Made by a program: the position numbers and the translations under genes. Of a DNA stretch of 53,543 bases, positions 44,083 to 53,198 are shown in pieces. Source of the DNA: Ruminococcus sp. (lineage in GTDB: Bacteria; Bacillota; Clostridia; Oscillospirales; Ruminococcaceae); the NCBI GenBank assembly GCA_017543595.1, contig JAFYFU010000118.1, positions 1 through 53,543 on the forward strand, read 5' to 3'. The notes beneath the pieces were generated by a model. That model was not told the DNA's origin, searched no databases, and saw nothing but the letters and a program-made list of their open reading frames with translations. Within the stretch, counting starts at the first letter, position 1. Every line of letters starts with the position of its first letter.

Positions 44083-44620
44083 ACTTATCGCCTTTCTCTG
44101 CGGAAATCTCATACTTAATCAGGCACTCGGCATAAGTACAATGTTCACAGCCGCAAAGGACAGGAAAAATTTAATCGGCACGGCTGCGGTGATAACAATA
44201 TTCACAACATTTGCCTCGGCATTTGCCTGTTTTATTGATTTGATTTTTCCGCAGACGGATATAAGACTTTTGCTGTATGTTGTTGCAGTCGGAATAATAT
44301 ATATCGGGCTTCTTTTCGGTCTGAAAAAATTCAGCGGAAAAAATTTTGTGAAGTACAGGAAATATATTCATATATCCGCTTTCAACTGCGCTGTAATGGG
44401 AACTGTTTTCACGATTGGCGGAACGGCTGAAAATGCAGGATTTTTCAGGTATATTTCGGCAGGCATTGAGGCGGGGGCAGGATTTGTCCTTGCATCGCTT
44501 ATTCTCACAGCCGCATACAAAAGGCTTGATTCAGAAAAAGTTCCGCCGTCATTCAGGGGATTCCCCGCAATGCTTGTCTATCTGGGCATTATATCAATGG
44601 CACTGTATGCGCTTAAATAA
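44066..44620 (+). CDS. RnfA-like membrane protein lacking one Fe-S cysteine
   Basis: 184 residues, six spans. The N-terminus (LIAFLCGNLILNQALGISTMF) aligns with RnfA (VLVNNFVLVKFLGLCPFMG); the cluster cysteine is Ser24. The second site is kept as Cys108 (HISAFNCAVMGTVF, compare TTNCAVLGVAL). The end VPPSFRGFPAMLVYLGIISMAL matches the RnfA C-terminus. GGGAGGGG is 6 bases before the ATG; it overlaps the RnfE-like gene by 17 bases. Confidence 0.82.
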   Translation: MFLITELIAFLCGNLILNQALGISTMFTAAKDRKNLIGTAAVITIFTTFASAFACFIDLIFPQTDIRLLLYVVAVGIIYIGLLFGLKKFSGKNFVKYRKYIHISAFNCAVMGTVFTIGGTAENAGFFRYISAGIEAGAGFVLASLILTAAYKRLDSEKVPPSFRGFPAMLVYLGIISMALYALK

Positions 44621-44632
44621 CAGGAGAGAGAA

Positions 44633-45907
44633 ATGAAACGCAGAAAGTACAAAGGAAGGAAAATTTACAAAACAAAAGAAAAAAATTACTATGACAAAAG
44701 TTTCGGCGGAAAATTTTTTTCGCTTCTCCTTACACTTATACTTCTCGGAGGAGTTGCATTTATAGGTTACAGTTTCGCAGAACCCATGCTTAATTTCAGC
44801 AAAAAGGCAGGCGATACAGTAAGCGAAAATCTTAACAGTATCGTCCCCGAAACTACCGTATCAACCGAAACCGTCACAACACAGACAACGTCAACAACTA
44901 CTTCAACGACAACTGCTTCAAAAACCACAGCGACAACAACTTCCGCAACAACGGCGGATACAGAATTTCAGTCATGGGAAACAACGGCTGTAACAAAAAA
45001 GACAGGCGATTACAGGGCATCGACCGTCCCCGTTTCGGCTATGAGAAGTCTTGAAAGCCTTGATTCGGCATTATTTTCGATTCCTTCTGTTGAAGATATA
45101 GAATATATCGAAATACCGCTGAAAATAAGCGGAGGAGTTATCTGTTACAACTGTACTTCTCAGGAGGCAAGAAGTTCAAATGCAATAGTTTCCACGCTTG
45201 AAATAAGGGATATAATTTCAACAATCAAAAATCACGGCTATAAGCCTGCGGCAGTTGTAAGCACTTTTGATGATGCAATTCTGCCATTGAGGTTTGCGTC
45301 CTGCGGATATACTTTCCGTGATGATTCATTGTGGCTTGACAAGAACAATCAGCCCCATTCGTCACCTTTTTCAGATGCGGCACTTGCCTATAACAGCTAT
45401 GTTATTCAGGAGGCAGCGGCGGCAGGCTTTGAGAAAATAATCTGCACGGATTTTGAAATTCCCGAATTTTCGCAGGAGGAACTCAAAAACCTTGATTCAA
45501 AGTTCGGAAATGATTCCGAAAGATGTACCGCACTTGTTTCGGCATTTTCGTTTTTCAGGGAACACTCTGCGGATTTCAAGGCGGAAATATTCCCGCAGTT
45601 CAATGCGGAGGATATTCTTTTAAGCAGAGATGAGATGTTTTTCTCAAAGAAATTAAACACAGACAAAATAGCGGTAAATATCGACATCGACAGCATAAGC
45701 GGCACTATCTCCGACAGAACGGGTATTTATGAATTCAGCGGTACACCTGCCGATATGACGGAAAAAATGCTCGGTCTTATAAAAGGAGAACTCAAAGGCA
45801 AAAAAGTTACGGTAAGAATAACGGGAACGGACTGCGACTGGTATTCACTCTACGAGGCAGGTCAGAAAGCGGCTGAACTTGGTTTCGGTTCGTTCGTAAT
45901 TGGTTAA
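44633..45907 (+). CDS. Membrane-anchored extracellular protein, possible GH-like barrel
   Basis: 424 residues: basic cytoplasmic start (KRRKYKGRKIYKTKEK), one span (FSLLLTLILLGGVAFIGYSF, about 29-48), a Thr/Ser-rich linker (about 75-110, nearly all Thr, Ser and Ala) and a C-terminal alpha/beta domain from about 140 (SGGVICYNCTSQEARSS; KPAAVVSTFDDAIL; GFEKIICTDFEIPEF; KVTVRITGTDCDWYSL). The strand-helix alternation with acidic strand ends suggests a glycoside-hydrolase-like TIM barrel, at low confidence. GGAGAG precedes the ATG, 12 bases after the RnfA-like stop, so it belongs to the same operon. Confidence 0.75.
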   Translation: MKRRKYKGRKIYKTKEKNYYDKSFGGKFFSLLLTLILLGGVAFIGYSFAEPMLNFSKKAGDTVSENLNSIVPETTVSTETVTTQTTSTTTSTTTASKTTATTTSATTADTEFQSWETTAVTKKTGDYRASTVPVSAMRSLESLDSALFSIPSVEDIEYIEIPLKISGGVICYNCTSQEARSSNAIVSTLEIRDIISTIKNHGYKPAAVVSTFDDAILPLRFASCGYTFRDDSLWLDKNNQPHSSPFSDAALAYNSYVIQEAAAAGFEKIICTDFEIPEFSQEELKNLDSKFGNDSERCTALVSAFSFFREHSADFKAEIFPQFNAEDILLSRDEMFFSKKLNTDKIAVNIDIDSISGTISDRTGIYEFSGTPADMTEKMLGLIKGELKGKKVTVRITGTDCDWYSLYEAGQKAAELGFGSFVIG

Positions 45908-45941
45908 ATATATCCGATTTTTCGGAGAACGGAGTTATAAA

Positions 45942-46901
45942 ATGGCAGAAAATTTTAAAGTTTCTTTAAAGAAAGTAATTGACGAGTTCAAACTCGAAAC
46001 TATCTATATTCACAAGGACGCAAAGGATATAATGATAGACGAAAATGATGTAAACAGACCGGGTTTGCAGCTTATGGGATTCTATGAGTATTTCAATCCC
46101 GAACGCATACAGATTATAGGAAAAATGGAATTTGCATATCTTTCAACAATTGACGAGAAAACAAGAAAAGAAAGATTACAGCTTCTCTTTGCACAGAGAC
46201 TTCCCGCCCTTATAATCACAAGGGAACTCCCGTATTTTTCGGAAATGCTCGAACTTGCAAAGGAATATGAAGTACCGCTTCTCAGGAGCAAGGAAAGCAC
46301 TTCAAACTTCATGTCGGGACTTATAGCGTTCCTCAACCTTAACCTTGCACCGAGAGTTACCCGTCACGGCGTACTTATCGAAATATACGGCGAAGGAGTT
46401 TTCATCACGGGTGAAAGCGGTGTAGGTAAAAGCGAAACTGCAATCGAGCTTGTAAAGAGAGGTCACCGCCTTGTCGCAGATGATGCCGTTGAAATCAGAA
46501 AGGTTTCCAACATAAGCCTTGTGGGAAGCTCTCCCGACAATATCCGCCATTTCCTTGAACTGAGAGGTATAGGAATTATCAATGCAAGGCGACTTTTCGG
46601 TATCGGTGCTGTTAAGATGACGGAAAAACTTGACCTCGTTGTTGAACTTGAACAGTGGAACTCCGAAAAGGTTTACGACAGAATGGGTGTTGATACGGAA
46701 TATGTTACTCTCCTCGGAGTTAAAGTTCCCGCACTGACCATTCCCGTAAAGCCGGGTCGAAATCTTGCCGTAATCCTTGAAGTTGCGGCTATGAACAACA
46801 GGCAGAAGAAAATGGGCTACAATGCCGCCGCCGAACTTCTTCACCGTCTGGGAATGGAATCAGACCCGAAAGAAACGGTAAGAGACTATGAGGCTTTCTG
46901 A
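45942..46901 (+). CDS. hprK: HPr kinase/phosphorylase
   Basis: Phosphorylates HPr on serine for carbon catabolite control. 319 residues: the N-terminal MurF-like domain, P-loop GESGVGKSETAIEL (about 157), VADDAVEI and the family signature LELRGIGIINARRLFG. The ATG at 45942 has GGAG at 7 bases; an upstream in-frame start inside the previous gene is rejected. It begins 34 bases after the preceding stop. Confidence 0.96.
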   Translation: MAENFKVSLKKVIDEFKLETIYIHKDAKDIMIDENDVNRPGLQLMGFYEYFNPERIQIIGKMEFAYLSTIDEKTRKERLQLLFAQRLPALIITRELPYFSEMLELAKEYEVPLLRSKESTSNFMSGLIAFLNLNLAPRVTRHGVLIEIYGEGVFITGESGVGKSETAIELVKRGHRLVADDAVEIRKVSNISLVGSSPDNIRHFLELRGIGIINARRLFGIGAVKMTEKLDLVVELEQWNSEKVYDRMGVDTEYVTLLGVKVPALTIPVKPGRNLAVILEVAAMNNRQKKMGYNAAAELLHRLGMESDPKETVRDYEAF

Positions 46902-46936
46902 TATCATTGTATTTATATAAACAGGGGGAAACAGAA

Positions 46937-47842
46937 GTGATAGATTTAAATGAACTGACAGAACTTTGCGACAGGCTCGGCTGCCGCATTACACCCGAAT
47001 GTCCTTTAAGCGAATATATAACATTCAGATTCGGCGGTCCGTGCCGTGCATTGATAAGTGTAAATTCCGTGCAGTCGGTATCCGAACTTGTAAAATATCT
47101 CAGCGGAAATTCCATAAAATACGGCATTATCGGACGTGGAAGCAATATTATTGCGGCAGATGAAGGCTTTGACGGAATCATACTTCTTTTCGGAAGTGAT
47201 TTTGCGAACATTGAAGTCAGGGACGATATTATAAAATGCGATTCGGGTGCTTTGCTCATGTCAGCCTGCGCCCATGCCCAGAGGGCAGGGCTTTCGGGAA
47301 TGGAAAATCTTTTCGGAATCCCCGGAACTGTCGGCGGTGCATTGTATATGAACGCAGGTGCATACGGCAGCGAAATGAAAGATATTGTCGTATCTGCCGA
47401 ATATGTCGATAAAAACGGCGAAATAAAAACAGTCGGCTCGGAGAAAATGAACCTTTCTTACAGGTACAGCATATTCTTTGAAACGGGAAGCATTATAACT
47501 TCCGTGACAATGCGTCTTAAAAAGGGCGAACCCGACAAAATCAAAGAGGCTATGACAGAGTGTATGCACAAGAGAAGCTCAAAACAGCCCCTTGAATATC
47601 CGAGCGCAGGCAGTACATTCAAAAGACCGGAGGGCAGTTATGCCTCTCTGCTTATAGAACAGTGCGGTCTTAAAGGTCTTTCCTGCGGCGGTGCAATGGT
47701 GAGCGAAAAACATTCGGGCTTTGTCATAAACAAGGGCTGTGCCACCTGTGCGGACGTTCTTGAACTTTGCGGAAAGGTACAGCAGATAGTAAAGGAAAAA
47801 ACAGGTTATCAGCTTGAACTTGAACCTGTTATACTCAAATAA
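46937..47842 (+). CDS. murB: UDP-N-acetylenolpyruvoylglucosamine reductase
   Basis: Makes UDP-MurNAc for peptidoglycan. 301 residues, MurB type II: FRFGGPCRALI, FAD-binding GRGSNIIAAD, GIPGTVGGALYMNAGAYGSE, and the SAGSTFKRP serine near residue 230. GTG at 46937 is chosen: GGGGG is 8 bases upstream, whereas the earlier in-frame TTG at 46907 has no ribosome site. Confidence 0.95.
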   Translation: MIDLNELTELCDRLGCRITPECPLSEYITFRFGGPCRALISVNSVQSVSELVKYLSGNSIKYGIIGRGSNIIAADEGFDGIILLFGSDFANIEVRDDIIKCDSGALLMSACAHAQRAGLSGMENLFGIPGTVGGALYMNAGAYGSEMKDIVVSAEYVDKNGEIKTVGSEKMNLSYRYSIFFETGSIITSVTMRLKKGEPDKIKEAMTECMHKRSSKQPLEYPSAGSTFKRPEGSYASLLIEQCGLKGLSCGGAMVSEKHSGFVINKGCATCADVLELCGKVQQIVKEKTGYQLELEPVILK

Positions 47843-47856
47843 TCATGGAGGAAAGT

Positions 47857-48732
47857 ATGCAGGTTTTGATTGTTACGGGAATGTCAGGTTCGGGAAAATC
47901 AAGCGTAATGGACGTTATGGAGGATATAGGCTATTACTGTATAGACAATATACCGCCTGCGCTTATAGGAAAATTCGTTGACCTGTGCAGGAAATCCGAA
48001 ACCAATATAAGCAAAATCGCAGTTGCAGTTGACATAAGAACGGGCGATATGTTTGCGGAAATATTCCATTCGTGGCAGATTCTCAAAGATGACGGTGATG
48101 TTGACGTAAAAGTTCTTTTTATTGAGGCAAATGACGAAGTGCTTATAAAGCGTTACAAGGAGACAAGAAGAAAACACCCCCTTGATGAAAAATTCAACGG
48201 AAATTTGCATGAGGCTATAAAGTACGAATGGAGACAGCTTTCACAGCTCAGGGAAATTGCGGACTATTATATCGAAACTTCCCAGCTTTCGGCATCTCAG
48301 CTTAAAGAGGAAGTCAAGTCGATTTTCCTTGCGAGAAATTCCGATTCAATGATTGTAAAAGTTATGTCGTTCGGCTATAAGTACGGCGTATCAACGGAAT
48401 CAGACCTTGTATTTGATGTCAGATGTCTGCCGAATCCCTATTATGTTGACGCACTCCGCTACCGTACAGGCTGTGAAAACTGCGTGAGGGATTATGTCAT
48501 GAGCTTTGAACAGTCAAAAATACTTTTTGAAAAGCTTGTCGATTTGATAGACTATCTCATACCGCTTTATGTCAGCGAGGGAAAGAGTCAGCTTGTCATA
48601 GCTTTCGGCTGTACGGGCGGAAAACACCGTTCAATAACTTTTGCGGAACTTATGGCTGAACATCTTACGGCAAACAATTACAAGGTGCAGAAATATCACC
48701 GTGATATAACAAAAGACAAAAAATTTACATAA
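47857..48732 (+). CDS. rapZ: RapZ/YvcJ nucleotide-binding protein
   Basis: 291 residues: Walker A GMSGSGKSS near the start, DIRTGDMF, and the C-terminal domain with DVRCLPNPYY and GCTGGKHRSITF. In E. coli RapZ steers GlmS mRNA decay; in Firmicutes YvcJ binds nucleotides and UDP-GlcNAc-type signals. The ATG at 47857 follows GGAGG at 5 bases; an ATG at 47845 lies upstream of that ribosome site. The hprK-murB-rapZ-whiA order is common in Clostridia. Confidence 0.95.
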   Translation: MQVLIVTGMSGSGKSSVMDVMEDIGYYCIDNIPPALIGKFVDLCRKSETNISKIAVAVDIRTGDMFAEIFHSWQILKDDGDVDVKVLFIEANDEVLIKRYKETRRKHPLDEKFNGNLHEAIKYEWRQLSQLREIADYYIETSQLSASQLKEEVKSIFLARNSDSMIVKVMSFGYKYGVSTESDLVFDVRCLPNPYYVDALRYRTGCENCVRDYVMSFEQSKILFEKLVDLIDYLIPLYVSEGKSQLVIAFGCTGGKHRSITFAELMAEHLTANNYKVQKYHRDITKDKKFT

Positions 48733-48775
48733 GTAAGGGGGACTTTGCTGTTTTTTTCCGGCGGAGTCCCTTTAC
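48733..48775 (+). other. Hairpin between rapZ and whiA
   Basis: GTAAGGGGGACT pairs with AGTCCCTTTAC (one bulge) around a 20-base loop containing T7. No T run follows the stem, so it may tune whiA-dnaE expression or protect the mRNA rather than terminate. Confidence 0.5.
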
Positions 48776-48792
48776 ATTCAGGAGTTGGTTAA

Positions 48793-49701
48793 ATGTCATT
48801 TTCAGGCGATGCAAGAAGGGAAATATGCTCATATATCAATGACAAGGATAAAAAATTTGCCTGTCTTTACGGTATGCTTTTGTTTTGCAGGAAACTTTCC
48901 CGTGAAAAAATATCATTCCAGACGGAAAGCAGAACTTCTGCGGAAACTTTTTCCGTGCTTTTCGGGAGTGTCATACACAGAAATATAAACTTTACGGACA
49001 AAAAGCGCAAAAATGATTCAACGCTTTACAGCTTTGACATATGCGACAGTGATATAATAAATGAGGTTTTCAGGGTATATCATTTTACGGAAAACGAAAG
49101 AACTATCAACTGCGAAATGATTTCAACAAGCAGTCTCGGAATTTTCACGGCGGGAGTATTTCTTGCCTGCGGAAGCGTGAACGACCCGAATAAGGAATAT
49201 CACCTTGAATTTATATCCCCGTGCGAATCCCTTGCAAATGAACTTGTTTCACTTCTGAAAGACATAGGCGCAAACGCAAAAACCGCAGTCCGCAGAAATC
49301 AGTATGTAGTCTATCTCAAAGACAGCGAATCAATAGAAGATACTCTCACATTCATAGGTGCGCCACAGTGTACACTTGAAATAATGAATGTCAAAATATA
49401 TAAAGATGTCAGAAACAAGGCAAACAGAATAGCAAACTGCGACACCGCAAACATTGACAAAGTAATAAATGCCGCCATAAAACAGACGGAAGATATAAAG
49501 CTTATAATAAGCACAAACGGTCTTGAAAGCCTTAATGACGAACTGCGTGAAGTTGCACTTCTGCGCCTTGAAAATGAGGATATGAGCCTTAAAGACATAG
49601 GCGAAAATCTTTCCGAACCAATAAGCCGTTCGGGAGTGAATCACAGATTCAAAAAAATCGCAAAGATAGCTGATGATATAAGAAAAGGGGTGACAAGTTG
49701 A
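48793..49701 (+). CDS. whiA: DNA-binding protein WhiA
   Basis: 302 residues: LAGLIDADG-homing-endonuclease-like N-terminal domain (SFSGDARREICSYI; FTAGVFLACGSVNDPNKEYHLEF) and a C-terminal helix-turn-helix (LREVALLRLENEDMSLKDIGE; PISRSGVNHRFKKI). WhiA influences cell division and chromosome segregation in Firmicutes. CAGGAG precedes the ATG at 8 bases. Its TGA overlaps the TTG of dnaE (TTGA). Confidence 0.95.
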   Translation: MSFSGDARREICSYINDKDKKFACLYGMLLFCRKLSREKISFQTESRTSAETFSVLFGSVIHRNINFTDKKRKNDSTLYSFDICDSDIINEVFRVYHFTENERTINCEMISTSSLGIFTAGVFLACGSVNDPNKEYHLEFISPCESLANELVSLLKDIGANAKTAVRRNQYVVYLKDSESIEDTLTFIGAPQCTLEIMNVKIYKDVRNKANRIANCDTANIDKVINAAIKQTEDIKLIISTNGLESLNDELREVALLRLENEDMSLKDIGENLSEPISRSGVNHRFKKIAKIADDIRKGVTS

Positions 49702-52700
49702 CGGGAAATGAATTTGTACATCTTCATCTTCATACGGAATACAGCCTGCTTGACGGGGCTTGCCGTATAAAGGATTTGATAAAACATATAAAATCAATAG
49801 GACAGAATGCAGTTGCAATAACCGACCACGGAAATATGTACGGTGCTGTTGAATTTTGGAACGAGGCGGTAAATGCAGGAATAAAGCCGATAATCGGCTG
49901 TGAAGTATATGTTGCTCCGAGGACAAGGCACGACAGGGAACACGTACTCGACAAAAAACCTTATCATCTCATATTGCTCTGCGAAACTTATGAGGGATAT
50001 AAAAATCTTGTTAAACTTGTAACGCTTTCCAATACGGAAGGCTTTTACGGCAAGCCGAGAGTTGATATAGAACTGCTGAAAAAATACCATAATGGGATTA
50101 TCTGTCTTTCAGCCTGTCTTTTCGGGGAAATCGCAAGGCTTCTGCTTAATAACGAATATGAACAGGCAAAGAAAAAAGCCTTGCAGTACAGGGATATTTT
50201 CGGGGAGAACAATTATTTTCTCGAAATCCAGAATCATAATATAGCTGATGAAAAAAGGCTTATTCCGCTGATTTGCAGGCTTTCGGACGAAACGGGTATT
50301 CCGCTCACCGCAACAAACGACTGCCATTACATAAATAAAAAAGATTCCGAAACGCAGAAAATTTTAATGTGTATTCAGACAGGGAAAAAATTAAGTGACC
50401 CCGATGCACTGTCTTTTGAGACAGATGAATTTTATGTAAAATCAGCCGAAGAAATGTATTATCTTTTCGGAAACAGACGGGACGCTCTTGAAAATACCGT
50501 AAAAATTGCCGAAAGATGCAATGTGAAATTTAATTTCGGAAATATAATGCTCCCTGAATTTAAAGCGGATAATATTAAAAATAATGACTTGTATTTCCGT
50601 GAACTCTGCATAAAAGGTATGCATAAAAGATACGGTTCAAATCCCGATGAGAAAATCATAAAACGCCTTGAATATGAATTGTCTGTAATAATTTCCATGA
50701 AATTCACGGATTATTTTCTTATAGTGTGGGATTTTATAAGATACGCAAGGGAAAATGATATCCCCGTAGGACCGGGCAGAGGTTCGGGTGCGGGAAGCAT
50801 ATGTGCCTATTGCATAGGCATAACGGGAATTGACCCCATGAAATATAATCTTCTCTTTGAAAGATTTCTCAACCCCGAAAGAATAAGTATGCCTGATTTT
50901 GATGTGGATTTCTGCATAGAGGGCAGACAGAAAGTTAAAGACTATGTTTCACGAAAATACGGCTCGGACAGAGTTGCGGGGATAATTGCCTTTGATACTC
51001 TCAAAGCAAGGGCAGCCGTCAGAGATGTCGGCAGGGTTATGGAAATACCGTACAGTCTTTGCGACAAGGTTGCAAAGCTTATTGACCCAAGATACAGCCT
51101 TGAAACTGCACTGAAGGACTCTGCGGAACTTAATCTTTTATATAATTCCGAAAGAGATGTAAAACGCCTGATAGACAATGCTTTACTGCTTGAAGGTATG
51201 CCCCGTCACACTTCAATGCACGCCGCAGGAGTGGTTATATCCGCTGTCCCTTTGAGTGATATAGTGCCGTTGCAGAAAAGCGATGAAAATATCATAACTC
51301 AGTATACTATGAATCATCTTGAAAAATTAGGGCTTCTGAAAATGGATTTTCTCGGACTGCGGAATCTGACAATAATAAGGGATACCGTAAGGGAGATAAA
51401 AAATTTTGACATAAATAAAATTCCCATTGATGACAAGGAAGTTTATAAAATGCTTTCTCAGGGCGATACGTCAGGGGTTTTCCAGATGGAAAGCGCAGGC
51501 ATGACGCAGAAATTAATTGATATGTCTCCCGAAAGAATCGAGGATTTGACAGCGGTTCTTGCATTGTACAGACCAGGACCAATGAAATCCATACCGATTT
51601 ACATTGAAAATAAAAAAGACCCGTCCAAAATAAAATATGCTCACCCGATGTTGAAAGATATACTTTCCGATACATACGGGATAATGGTCTATCAGGAGCA
51701 GGTAATGGAAATCTGCCGAAAACTCGCAGGTTATACCTACGGTCATGCCGATAAGGTCAGAAAAGCGATGTCAAAGAAAAAAATTGACGAAATGCTCAAA
51801 GAGAGAGATTCTTTTGTTTCGGGGGCAGTATCAAACGGTATTCCCCGAAAGACTGCCGAAAATATTTTTTCGGAAATGGAAAGCTTTGCATCATATGCCT
51901 TTAATAAATCCCATGCTGCGGCATATGCTTATCTTGCATATCAGACGGCATATCTTAAATATCATTACCGAGGGGAATATATGTCTGCGCTTATGTCGTC
52001 CGTAATGTCATCTGCGGAAAAGCTTTCGGAATATATAAGCGACTGCCGAAATCATAATATAAATGTAATTCCTCCCGATATAAATATAAGCAGAAAAGGA
52101 TTTTCTTACAGGGACGGCAAAATGTATTTCGGACTTCTTGCCGTTAAAAATGTCGGAAAGGGTCTTTCGGAAAAAATTATATCCGAAAGGGAAAAGAACG
52201 GAAACTTTAAAAATTTGCAGGATTTCTGCGAGAGAATGAACGGCAGGGAATTAAATAAAAAAGCCCTTGAATATCTGATTTATGCGGGGGCATTTGACAA
52301 TATGGGACTTAACCGCCGTCAGATGTCTGAAAATTATGAAAAATTAATGGATATGGCTGATTCCGAAAGCAGGGGAATCATTGACGGGCAGATGAATCTT
52401 TTCGGTGCGGAAGAATCCTCGGATATGGATTTTAAAATTCCGTTCAGACCCGAATTTGAACCGAAAAGGCTTTATGCCCTTGAAAAAGAGGCGACAGGGG
52501 TATATCTTACGGGGAATCCTCTTTCGGAATACGAATACTTGGCTGATTTGCTCAAAACGGTTAAAATAAATAATTTAGCGGATAAATTCAATGACGGGGA
52601 CAACTGCCGTCTTATGTGCATTGTTCAGGAGAAAAAAGAACATATTACAAAAAAGGGCGAAAGAATGTGTTTCCTTACGCTTACGGACGGCACGGGAGAA

Positions 52701-53090
52701 CTTGATGCCGTTATGTTTCCCGATATTTATGCGGTCTGCGGTCGGAAAATCCATGAGGACGGCATAATATTCTTAAAGGGCAGAATATCGCTCAAAGATG
52801 AGGATATAAGCGCAGTATGCAGTTTCGTTTCCGAAGAAAACGAATTTGAACGCATGACGGAAAATTTAAGGCTTTGCATAGCAACCCGTTCGGACGATTT
52901 GAGAATAAACGGGATTATCCCCGATTTATGCAGGAGATATCACGGAAATACCGAAATATGCTGTTATTTCAGGGATACAAGAAAAACCGTAAGATTCAGG
53001 GAAAAACAATGCGTTAAGGTTTCACCCGAACTTTACGGCAGACTTTCGGAAATTTTCGGAAGTGAAAATATAGGTTTCACAGGTGTCTGA
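49698..53090 (+). CDS. dnaE: DNA polymerase III alpha subunit DnaE
   Basis: 1130 residues: PHP domain (HLHLHTEYSLLDG; ITDHGNMYG), polymerase core with PGRGSGAGS and catalytic PDFDVDF (about 398-404), tandem HhH, and a C-terminal OB fold (EKKEHITKKGERMCFLTLTD). Gram-positive DnaE extends primers alongside PolC. Start is TTG at 49698 with AGGGG 7-8 bases upstream; no in-frame ATG fits, since the PHP motif begins only seven residues later. Translationally coupled to whiA. Confidence 0.96.
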   Translation: MTGNEFVHLHLHTEYSLLDGACRIKDLIKHIKSIGQNAVAITDHGNMYGAVEFWNEAVNAGIKPIIGCEVYVAPRTRHDREHVLDKKPYHLILLCETYEGYKNLVKLVTLSNTEGFYGKPRVDIELLKKYHNGIICLSACLFGEIARLLLNNEYEQAKKKALQYRDIFGENNYFLEIQNHNIADEKRLIPLICRLSDETGIPLTATNDCHYINKKDSETQKILMCIQTGKKLSDPDALSFETDEFYVKSAEEMYYLFGNRRDALENTVKIAERCNVKFNFGNIMLPEFKADNIKNNDLYFRELCIKGMHKRYGSNPDEKIIKRLEYELSVIISMKFTDYFLIVWDFIRYARENDIPVGPGRGSGAGSICAYCIGITGIDPMKYNLLFERFLNPERISMPDFDVDFCIEGRQKVKDYVSRKYGSDRVAGIIAFDTLKARAAVRDVGRVMEIPYSLCDKVAKLIDPRYSLETALKDSAELNLLYNSERDVKRLIDNALLLEGMPRHTSMHAAGVVISAVPLSDIVPLQKSDENIITQYTMNHLEKLGLLKMDFLGLRNLTIIRDTVREIKNFDINKIPIDDKEVYKMLSQGDTSGVFQMESAGMTQKLIDMSPERIEDLTAVLALYRPGPMKSIPIYIENKKDPSKIKYAHPMLKDILSDTYGIMVYQEQVMEICRKLAGYTYGHADKVRKAMSKKKIDEMLKERDSFVSGAVSNGIPRKTAENIFSEMESFASYAFNKSHAAAYAYLAYQTAYLKYHYRGEYMSALMSSVMSSAEKLSEYISDCRNHNINVIPPDINISRKGFSYRDGKMYFGLLAVKNVGKGLSEKIISEREKNGNFKNLQDFCERMNGRELNKKALEYLIYAGAFDNMGLNRRQMSENYEKLMDMADSESRGIIDGQMNLFGAEESSDMDFKIPFRPEFEPKRLYALEKEATGVYLTGNPLSEYEYLADLLKTVKINNLADKFNDGDNCRLMCIVQEKKEHITKKGERMCFLTLTDGTGELDAVMFPDIYAVCGRKIHEDGIIFLKGRISLKDEDISAVCSFVSEENEFERMTENLRLCIATRSDDLRINGIIPDLCRRYHGNTEICCYFRDTRKTVRFREKQCVKVSPELYGRLSEIFGSENIGFTGV

Positions 53091-53132
53091 CAATGTATTT
53101 ATGTGTTAAAAGGAAATTTTTTTGTAAACCCC

Positions 53133-53161
53133 TTGACAATATTTAATCAAAGTAGTAAAAT
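53133..53161 (+). promoter_or_regulatory. Promoter of pfkA
   Basis: TTGACA (53133-53138), 17-base spacer, TAAAAT (53156-53161). Confidence 0.87.
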
Positions 53162-53198
53162 ATACTTGTATGGAATTTAAGCTGTATAAAGCACATAA

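Noticed and set aside
42516-44620. Complete Rnf (ferredoxin:NAD) complex
   Set aside because: RnfB, RnfC and RnfG are absent here and three cluster cysteines are replaced, so a canonical Rnf call is not supported.
44880-44950. Simple-sequence ACA/ACT-rich tract as a repeat element
   Set aside because: It encodes the Thr/Ser linker of the membrane-anchored protein and keeps frame; an ordinary linker.
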